A DNA stretch of 47,373 nt, taken from NCBI GenBank assembly GCA_017651185.1, contig JAGCDJ010000018.1, positions 1 to 47,373 on the forward strand, given 5' to 3'. Source of the DNA: Bacteroidales bacterium (GTDB taxonomy: Bacteria; Bacteroidota; Bacteroidia; Bacteroidales; ML635J-15). Numbering within the stretch: the first letter of the stretch is position 1; the number at the start of each line of letters is the position of its first letter. Position numbers and translations under genes: made by a program. Below, piece by piece: positions 41,220 to 47,373 of the stretch. Below the pieces are notes generated by a model that was not told the DNA's origin, did no database searches, and worked only from the letters and a program-made list of their open reading frames with translations.

Positions 41220-44141
41220 ATGGATTTCAGTGCTTTAAAGTCGAATTTCAAAGGTGAAGTTTTCACCGACAACATACATAGGATAATTTATGCTACCGAT
41301 GCGTCTGCCTACCGTGAAATGCCGATGGCTGTTTGCGTGCCAGAAGATAACGAGGATATTCGTGCGGTAATTCGCTTTGCTCACGATAACGGTCTTAGCA
41401 TAATACCCCGTGCTTCAGGAACCTCCATTGCTGGTCAGGTTGTTGGAAACGGAATTGTGGTTGATGTGTCGAAGAACTTTGGCAAGGTGCTGGAACTCAA
41501 CGAGGAAGAAAAATGGATTCGCATACAGCCCTGCGTTGTTCTTGATGAACTGAACAAATATCTCGCACCTCACAATCTGTTTTTCGGACCCGAAACCTCC
41601 ACTTCTAACCGATGCATGATTTCGGGTATGGTGGGTAACAATTCATGTGGTTCGCATTCGCTGATTTATGGCAGTACCCGCGACCATTTGCTCGAGGTAA
41701 GATGCATATTGTCAGATGGTTCCGATGTTACTTTTGGAGAACTGTCGCGCGAGGAATTCAATGCAAAATGCGAACTTCAGTCGCTCGAGGGCGACATTTA
41801 CCGCCATATCCGCGATTTGCTTTCGCAAAAGGACGTCGTTGATGAAATAAAAACTAACTATCCCGACCCCGAAATCCGCCGTAGAAATACAGGATATGCT
41901 CTCGATTGCCTTCTGGACAACGAAATCTTTGGCGATTCCGACAAGAAATTCAACTTCTGCAAACTGATTGCAGGTTCGGAAGGCACTTTGGCGTTTATCA
42001 CCGAGATAAAGTTGAATCTTGTTGACAAACCCTCTGCCAACAAGGCACTTATGTGCGTTCATACCGCTACGCTCGATGAGGTTTTCGAGGCAAATCTCGT
42101 TGCACTGAAATATTCTCCATCGTCAATAGAACTGATGGACAAGAAGGTGCTCGACCTTACAAAGGAAAACTTGGCCCAGCGTCAAAACCGCTTTTTCGTT
42201 GAAGGCGACCCCGAAGGTGTGCTGATTGTTGAGTGGGTTAACGATGATGAAAACTGGATTCAGAAGCAGATTGCCGACCTTGAAGCCGATTTGCGCAGTC
42301 ATAATTATGGCTATTGCTATCCCATTGTGCGTGGCGCCGACATTCCAAAGGTTTGGGCGTTGCGAAAGGCAGGACTTGGTGTGCTTGGCAATATGCCCGG
42401 TGACCGCAAACCAGCGCCTGTAATCGAAGATACGGCAGTGAATCCCAAGGATTTGCCTGCATATATGCACGATTTCCGTGAAATGCTCTCCCGTCTTAAC
42501 CTTGAATGTGTGTTCTATGCGCATATCAGCACTGGCGAATTGCATTTGCGCCCGATTCTCAACCTGAAAGATGCCCATGATGTTGAACTTTTCCATACAG
42601 TAGCGTTGGAGACAGCAAAACTGGTGAAAAAATATCACGGTTCACTCAGTGGCGAGCATGGCGATGGAAGGTTACGCGGCGAGTTTATCCCGCTTATGCT
42701 TGGCGATAGGATTTACGAAATGTTTGTCGAGTTGAAAAAAGTGTGGGACAAGGACAATGTATTCAATGCCAACAAGATAATAGGTACACCGAAGATGAAT
42801 ACGCATTTGCGTTACAAGCCTGGTCAGCAGACACGCGAGATTGAAACTTACTTCGACTTTTCGCGTACAGGCGGTTATCTGCGCACGGCAGAAAAATGCA
42901 ATGGTGCAGGCGATTGCCGCAAGTCGCACATCATTGGCGGAACGCTTTGCCCAAGTTTTCAGGCAACACGCAACGAGCAGAATTCTACACGTGCCCGTGC
43001 AAACATTCTTCGCGAACTGATAACCAATTCCACAAAGGCAAATCCATTTATGGAAAAGGAAGCCTACGAAGTGCTTGACCAGTGCCTGCTGTGCAAGGCT
43101 TGCAAGTCGGAATGTCCATCGGGAGTGGATGTTGCCAAGTTGAAAATGGAATTCTTGCAGCATTACTATGATAATTACGGAGTTCCGATGCGTAGTAGGG
43201 CAGTGGCTTTGCAGCCGAGGTTGTATAAGTTGGCATCGCTAGTTCCACATATTTCAAATTTCTTCTTTAAGAACAAATTCTTCTCGAAATTGATACAGAA
43301 ATCAATCAATTTCAGCACCGAAAGGAGTATTCCGCTGATGAGTACGGTAAATCTCAAAAAGCAAGTACGCAAAATTGCCGAAAGTCAGTCGCAAAATCCT
43401 AAAAAGACCATTTATCTTTTCATTGACGAGTTTACGCGCGACTTGGATACACATATTGCCGTGGATGCGGTGTCGCTGTTTACAAAGCTTGGCTACGAGG
43501 TAAGGCTCGCCAAGTCGAAGGAAAGTGCGCGCACCTGGCTCAGCAAGGGGTTTGTGCGCAAGGCGAAGAAGATTGCAAACGCAAATATCGCAATGCTCGG
43601 CGACATCATAAGCGACAAAACTCCGCTTATCGGCATCGAACCGTCGGCAATTCTTGCTTTTCGCGACGAATATCCCGACCTTGTCACAAATGAAAACCGC
43701 GCCAAAGCCGAAAACCTTGCCAAAAATGCGCTTCTGTTCGACGAGTTTATATGCCGAGAAATCGACTGTGGCAATATAACATCCGAAATGTTTACCGATG
43801 AGGCTGCAAGCATTATGTTCCACGGACATTGCCAGCAGAAGTCGCTAATCGGGACGAAATTCACATTGAAGGCTTTGTCGTTGCCGAAGAATTTTACGGT
43901 TAAGGAAATTCCAAGCGGTTGCTGTGGTATGGCCGGTTCGTTCGGCTACGAGAAAGAACACTACGACCTTTCAATGAAGATAGGAAATCTTGTGCTATTC
44001 CCAACAATCCGTAATGCCGAGCAGAATACGATAATTTCAGCCGTTGGCACAAGTTGCCGTTGCCAGATAAAGGATGGCACTGGTGTAGATGCTTTGCATC
44101 CGTTGGAGATACTAAACAGGGTGGTAAGACCTAGAAAATAA
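41220..44141 (+). CDS. FAD-binding and 4Fe-4S dehydrogenase (D-lactate/glycolate dehydrogenase type fusion)
   Basis: The 973-residue protein fuses two parts. The N-terminal FAD part (about 20-530) has the PCMH-type FAD-binding signature (IIPRASGTSIAGQVVGNGIVVD, GPETSTSNRCMISGMVGNNSCG), with the GEHGDGRLRG flavin/substrate segment near 480. The C-terminal part has Fe-S cysteines (CNGAGDCR ... LCPSF and CLLCKACKSECPSGV, about 560-640). Two CCG-type segments as in GlpC/HdrB proteins follow (FHGHCQQK, SGCCGMAGSFGYEKEHYDLS). Such fusions oxidise D-2-hydroxy acids, often D-lactate, and pass electrons to the quinone pool. The precise substrate is inferred. The gene converges with the threonine aldolase gene, leaving a gap of only 5 bp. 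Confidence 0.87.
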   Translation: MDFSALKSNFKGEVFTDNIHRIIYATDASAYREMPMAVCVPEDNEDIRAVIRFAHDNGLSIIPRASGTSIAGQVVGNGIVVDVSKNFGKVLELNEEEKWIRIQPCVVLDELNKYLAPHNLFFGPETSTSNRCMISGMVGNNSCGSHSLIYGSTRDHLLEVRCILSDGSDVTFGELSREEFNAKCELQSLEGDIYRHIRDLLSQKDVVDEIKTNYPDPEIRRRNTGYALDCLLDNEIFGDSDKKFNFCKLIAGSEGTLAFITEIKLNLVDKPSANKALMCVHTATLDEVFEANLVALKYSPSSIELMDKKVLDLTKENLAQRQNRFFVEGDPEGVLIVEWVNDDENWIQKQIADLEADLRSHNYGYCYPIVRGADIPKVWALRKAGLGVLGNMPGDRKPAPVIEDTAVNPKDLPAYMHDFREMLSRLNLECVFYAHISTGELHLRPILNLKDAHDVELFHTVALETAKLVKKYHGSLSGEHGDGRLRGEFIPLMLGDRIYEMFVELKKVWDKDNVFNANKIIGTPKMNTHLRYKPGQQTREIETYFDFSRTGGYLRTAEKCNGAGDCRKSHIIGGTLCPSFQATRNEQNSTRARANILRELITNSTKANPFMEKEAYEVLDQCLLCKACKSECPSGVDVAKLKMEFLQHYYDNYGVPMRSRAVALQPRLYKLASLVPHISNFFFKNKFFSKLIQKSINFSTERSIPLMSTVNLKKQVRKIAESQSQNPKKTIYLFIDEFTRDLDTHIAVDAVSLFTKLGYEVRLAKSKESARTWLSKGFVRKAKKIANANIAMLGDIISDKTPLIGIEPSAILAFRDEYPDLVTNENRAKAENLAKNALLFDEFICREIDCGNITSEMFTDEAASIMFHGHCQQKSLIGTKFTLKALSLPKNFTVKEIPSGCCGMAGSFGYEKEHYDLSMKIGNLVLFPTIRNAEQNTIISAVGTSCRCQIKDGTGVDALHPLEILNRVVRPRK

Positions 44142-44146
44142 AAGTT

Positions 44147-45172
44147 TTACAGTACCTTTTCCAATTCGCGCAAATCTTCTTCAGTAGTAGACCAACTTGT
44201 GGCGAAACGAACAATTGTATGAGAATCGTCATGTTTCTCCCAGAAACTGAAACATACATTTTGAGCCAGTTCGCTCATTTGTTCGTTTTCAAGGATTATA
44301 AATTGTTGGTTAGTAGGTGATTCCAAATAGAAGCGGTAACCTTTTCCTTTTAGCAAGGATTTTAGTTTCTCGGCCATTTCGATTGCATGACGGCTGATTT
44401 CCATATATAGATTGTCGGTGAAAAGCGTGTCGAACTGTATGCCGAGCAGACGACCTTTTGCAAGCAGGGCACCGCGTTGCTTCATCTTAGTTATGAAATG
44501 CTTAGGCGTATTGTTGTGAGTAAAAACAACAGCTTCTCCGCACAGCGCACCGACTTTTGTTCCGCCTATGTAGAAAACATCGCATAGTTCGGCAATATCT
44601 TGCAGTGTGACGTCGGTTTGTCGGCTTGCAAGCCCGTAACCTAGTCTTGCTCCATCCAAAAAAAGCGGAATATTGTGCTTTTTGCAAACGTTGGAAATTG
44701 CTGTCAGTTCGCTTTTGCTGTAAAGTGTTCCATATTCTGTAGGGTGGGAGATATAGACCAATCCAGGGAAAACCATGTGCTCGTGGTTGCCGTCGTTGTA
44801 GAAAGTTGTGACATATTCGTCTATGTCTTGTGCGTTCAGTTTTCCGTCTGTACCATTGAGAGTGAGTACTTTATGTCCAGTAAATTCTATTGCTCCTCCC
44901 TCGTGTACGCTGATATGTCCAGATGTGGCTGCTATTACGCCTTCGTAGTCGGCAAGCATCGAACTAATGACAACTTGGTTGGTTTGTGTGCCACCGACTA
45001 GGAAATGTACTTTTGCATTGGGGCGGTTGCATGCCTTTTTGATTTTTTCTTCCGCCATCTGGCAATACTTGTCGTCGCCATATCCGACAAGTGCTTCCAT
45101 GTTCGTTTCTGCTAGTCGCTCAAGTATTTTTGGATGCGCACCTGCTATGTAGTCGCTTTCAAATGAAATCAT
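44147..45172 (-). CDS. Low-specificity threonine aldolase-type PLP enzyme
   Basis: The 341-residue protein belongs to the beta-eliminating lyase/threonine aldolase group of fold I PLP enzymes. Lys206 in FYIGGTKVGALCGEA is the PLP lysine, Asp173 in LFLDGARLGYG holds the pyridine nitrogen, and His86/His90 in SGHISVHEGGA stack on the cofactor. Members split L-threonine or allo-threonine into glycine and acetaldehyde. The overall length is normal and all key residues are present. It is monocistronic, with a -7 box at 45192-45200. It converges with the dehydrogenase gene without a visible terminator between them. Confidence 0.88.
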   Translation of the reverse strand: MISFESDYIAGAHPKILERLAETNMEALVGYGDDKYCQMAEEKIKKACNRPNAKVHFLVGGTQTNQVVISSMLADYEGVIAATSGHISVHEGGAIEFTGHKVLTLNGTDGKLNAQDIDEYVTTFYNDGNHEHMVFPGLVYISHPTEYGTLYSKSELTAISNVCKKHNIPLFLDGARLGYGLASRQTDVTLQDIAELCDVFYIGGTKVGALCGEAVVFTHNNTPKHFITKMKQRGALLAKGRLLGIQFDTLFTDNLYMEISRHAIEMAEKLKSLLKGKGYRFYLESPTNQQFIILENEQMSELAQNVCFSFWEKHDDSHTIVRFATSWSTTEEDLRELEKVL

Positions 45173-45191
45173 ATCCGAGAAATTTAGTCGT

Positions 45192-45200
45192 GCAAAAATA
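45192..45200 (-). promoter_or_regulatory. -7 promoter box of the threonine aldolase gene
   Basis: The minus strand reads TATTTTTGC, 20 bases before the ATG at 45172. Confidence 0.6.
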
Positions 45201-45291
45201 GCGTTTATTTGCGTTCTTGCAATTGAATAAGGTTGCGGATTTATGCAAAAATGATTTTTTTAAACCTCTGCCAAAGTTCAAATAAAAATCG

Positions 45292-45300
45292 TATATTTGC
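45292..45300 (+). promoter_or_regulatory. -7 promoter box of clpP
   Basis: TATATTTGC lies 19 bases before the clpP ATG at 45320, matching the Bacteroidota consensus exactly. Confidence 0.7.
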
Positions 45301-45319
45301 ACCTCTAAAAAAATGACAA

Positions 45320-46000
45320 ATGAACTTTAATAACGATTTTCGCAAATACGCCGTAAAGCATAGAGGCGTAAACGGTCTTGTTTTCGACCAGTACACAAGT
45401 ATTTACAACGGATACATTAATCCTACAATTATAGAGGAGCGCACTCTCAATGTTGCACAGATGGATGTGTTCTCTCGTTTGATGATGGACAGGATTATTT
45501 TCCTCGGAACACCAATCAATGACGATGTTGCAAACATAATTCAGGCACAGCTTCTTTTCCTCGAAAGCAGCGATCCGAACAAGGACATACAGATATATTT
45601 CAACTCTCCGGGCGGTTCGGTTTATGCAGGACTTGGCATATACGATACCATGCAGTACATCCGTTCCGATGTCGCTACCATTTGCACTGGCATGGCTGCA
45701 TCCATGGCGGCTGTGCTTCTTTGTGCAGGAGCACACGGAAAGCGTTCTGCTTTGAAGCATTCGCGCGTGATGATTCACCAGCCAATGGGCGGTGCCGAAG
45801 GTCAGGCATCAGACATTGAAATCACTGCAAAGGAAATCTTGAAACTTCGCGAGGAATTGTACGAAATCATTGCAAACCATTCGCACCAGGACATCGAGAA
45901 GGTTCGTCTTGACTCCGACCGCGACCACTGGATGATTGCCGAGGAAGCAAAGGAATATGGAATGATTGACGAAATTCTGTATAGGGAAATCGAATACTAA
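45320..46000 (+). CDS. clpP: ATP-dependent Clp protease proteolytic subunit
   Basis: The 226-residue serine peptidase forms the barrel chamber of the ClpXP protease. The catalytic Ser128 lies in [16 protein letters not shown] and His153 in VMIHQPMGG. The acidic member is in LDSDRDHWM (about 198-202). The substrate-groove segment [16 protein letters not shown] is present. The N-terminus is about 30 residues longer than the E. coli protein and is probably a propeptide. clpX follows 188 bp downstream on the same strand, the usual order. The spacer holds AGAAAC-type repeat DNA but no clear promoter or terminator, so the two genes may be cotranscribed. Confidence 0.95.
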   Translation: MNFNNDFRKYAVKHRGVNGLVFDQYTSIYNGYINPTIIEERTLNVAQMDVFSRLMMDRIIFLGTPINDDVANIIQAQLLFLESSDPNKDIQIYFNSPGGSVYAGLGIYDTMQYIRSDVATICTGMAASMAAVLLCAGAHGKRSALKHSRVMIHQPMGGAEGQASDIEITAKEILKLREELYEIIANHSHQDIEKVRLDSDRDHWMIAEEAKEYGMIDEILYREIEY

Positions 46001-46075
46001 AGGTTGAAAGTCTAGCGGACATGCAGAATACCTGTCTGTCTGGCAGACTGTTAGTCCGTTAGACAGCAAGACAAC

Positions 46076-46188
46076 CAACCCAGAAACTCAGAAACGGGCT
46101 TTAGCCCATAGAACGGCGAAGTCCTCAACGAAGTTAAACTTAGAAACTTGAAACTTACAAACGGCGTTAGCCATAGAAACTTAACCTA
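46076..46188 (+). repeat. AGAAAC/TTAGCC-type degenerate repeat in the clpP-clpX spacer
   Basis: The spacer contains CAGAAACTCAGAAACGGGC, then TTTAGCCCATAGAAC, then GGCGTTAGCCATAGAAAC. The same words, inverted, occur at 5468-5497. Confidence 0.5.
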
Positions 46189-47373
46189 ATGGACAAAAAC
46201 GACAGATGTTCGCTTTGCGGTCGCCCACGCAAGGATGTTGGAATCCTATTCCAGGGTGTCAACGGAAATGTATGCGATGACTGCATTAGGCGCGGATACG
46301 AAATATTGAAAGAGGAGGAACTGTTCAAGAAAGAAAAGCCTGCAAAGGGTATTAAACTCAAGAAACCCAAAGAGATAAAGGCATTCCTCGATGACTATGT
46401 AATTGGTCAGGACTTTGCAAAGAAGGTGCTGTCGGTGGCCGTTTACAACCACTACAAGCGTATAAGCCAGGAGAAAAACGATGTTGACATTGAAAAGTCG
46501 AACATAATAATGGTCGGCGAGACTGGTACAGGCAAAACCTTACTGGCCAAGACCATTGCCAAAATGCTTAATGTGCCTTTCGCTATCGTTGATGCAACGG
46601 TTCTTACCGAAGCAGGTTATGTTGGCGAGGACATCGAAAGTCTTCTCACACGACTTTTGCAGGCAGCCGACTACGATGTGGCATCGGCAGAGCAGGGCAT
46701 AGTATTCATCGATGAGATTGACAAGATTGCCCGCAAAGGCGACAATCCGAGCATTACACGCGATGTGTCGGGCGAAGGTGTGCAGCAGGGCCTTCTGAAA
46801 CTCCTCGAAGGTTCGATTGTAAATGTTCCCCCGCAGGGCGGACGCAAGCACCCAGAGCAGAAGATGATTGCTGTTGATACAAAGAACATTCTGTTTATCT
46901 GCGGTGGCGCATTCGAGGGACTCGACAAAATCATCGCCCGCCGTATGAACACTCAGGTCGTAGGTTACGGAACGCAGAAAAATATTGAGAAAATCGATAG
47001 CAAGAACATGTTGCAGTATGTCATTCCCGAGGACATCCGCAAGTTCGGTCTAATACCTGAAATTGTCGGTCGTCTGCCTGTGCTTGCCTACCTCAATCCG
47101 CTCGACCGCGATGCCTTGAGGATGATCCTTACTGAACCGAAGAATTCAATTGTGAACCAGTATATCAAGTTGTTCAAGATTGACGGAATCGATATCAAGT
47201 TCGAGAATGAAGCATTGGATTATATTGTCGATCAGGCAATTTCATTCAAACTTGGTGCTCGTGGATTGCGTTCGATATGCGAGTCGATAATGCTTGAAGC
47301 CATGTTCGAAATGCCATCTGAAAACAAGAAGACATTTACTGTGACAAAGGAATATGCCGAAAGCAAACTCGAC
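46189..47373 (+). CDS. clpX: ATP-dependent Clp protease ATP-binding subunit ClpX, partial (C-terminus beyond window)
   Basis: From the ATG at 46189 the frame stays open for 395 codons to the window end. The N-terminal zinc-binding domain has CSLC and CDDC pairs (residues 7-10 and 29-32), which binds adaptors and substrates. The AAA+ domain has a Walker A motif (GETGTGKT, where the second residue is usually Pro), Walker B ([11 protein letters not shown]), the pore loop GYVGED, and sensor-type segments ([21 protein letters not shown]). ClpX unfolds tagged proteins and feeds them to ClpP, encoded just upstream. Only the last few residues should be missing. Confidence 0.95.
   Translation, partial: MDKNDRCSLCGRPRKDVGILFQGVNGNVCDDCIRRGYEILKEEELFKKEKPAKGIKLKKPKEIKAFLDDYVIGQDFAKKVLSVAVYNHYKRISQEKNDVDIEKSNIIMVGETGTGKTLLAKTIAKMLNVPFAIVDATVLTEAGYVGEDIESLLTRLLQAADYDVASAEQGIVFIDEIDKIARKGDNPSITRDVSGEGVQQGLLKLLEGSIVNVPPQGGRKHPEQKMIAVDTKNILFICGGAFEGLDKIIARRMNTQVVGYGTQKNIEKIDSKNMLQYVIPEDIRKFGLIPEIVGRLPVLAYLNPLDRDALRMILTEPKNSIVNQYIKLFKIDGIDIKFENEALDYIVDQAISFKLGARGLRSICESIMLEAMFEMPSENKKTFTVTKEYAESKLD

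Overview
The window looks like chromosomal DNA of a Bacteroidales-type member of the Bacteroidota. Three things point there. Many genes are preceded by the Bacteroidota -7 promoter box TAnnTTTG(C), with little Shine-Dalgarno signal. Five large secreted proteins end in a type A sorting domain of the type IX secretion system (T9SS), and one more ends in a gliding-motility/CHU_C-type domain. The housekeeping genes (gltX, pdxJ, clpP, clpX) have the expected lineage style. No tRNA, rRNA, CRISPR array, transposase or phage gene was found.

Layout. 1-2518: an operon of a DUF819 membrane protein and a BamA/TamA-like barrel protein, cut by the window edge. 3020-5374: a T9SS beta-propeller-like protein. 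5657-6994: an AAA ATPase/DUF4143 gene behind three evenly spaced palindromes. 7611-9083: an AbiEi/AbiEii type IV toxin-antitoxin pair. 9098-10937: an ECF sigma factor overlapping a one-pass membrane protein that carries a PKD-like and a CHU_C domain. 11054-13772: gltX and an ATP-grasp protein. 13807-15950: a glycosyltransferase, gmhA and thioesterase operon on the minus strand. 16052-16876: pdxJ. 16955-22608: a subtilisin-like T9SS protease coupled to a lipoprotein, plus a second lipoprotein with a duplicated promoter and signal peptide. 22697-26221: a short-form arginine decarboxylase and a FISUMP-domain protein. 26222-41019: a minus-strand run of three T9SS cargo proteins (two PKD paralogues and a 1,995-residue M14 carboxypeptidase) interleaved with a small barrel protein, ComEC and a TPR lipoprotein. 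41179-47373: an FAD/Fe-S dehydrogenase, a threonine aldolase, clpP and a partial clpX.

How the genes work together. Much of the window serves the cell surface: secreted proteases and adhesin-like proteins, lipoproteins, barrel proteins and an envelope-type sigma/membrane-protein pair. Housekeeping genes sit between them. The intergenic regions hold several repeat families: a 170-285 bp element with GTCATTCCG ends (three copies), GACGCAA palindromes (two copies), and an AGAAAC-type motif. The most unusual signals are the palindrome array before the ATPase, the sigma/CHU_C fusion pair, the duplicated lipoprotein cassettes, a cysteine-containing domain found four times in the two PKD proteins, a higher-order repeat in the M14 protein, a G-quadruplex-type tract, and a hairpin carrying a 15-residue ORF. 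All calls were made by reading the sequence; no database search was run.
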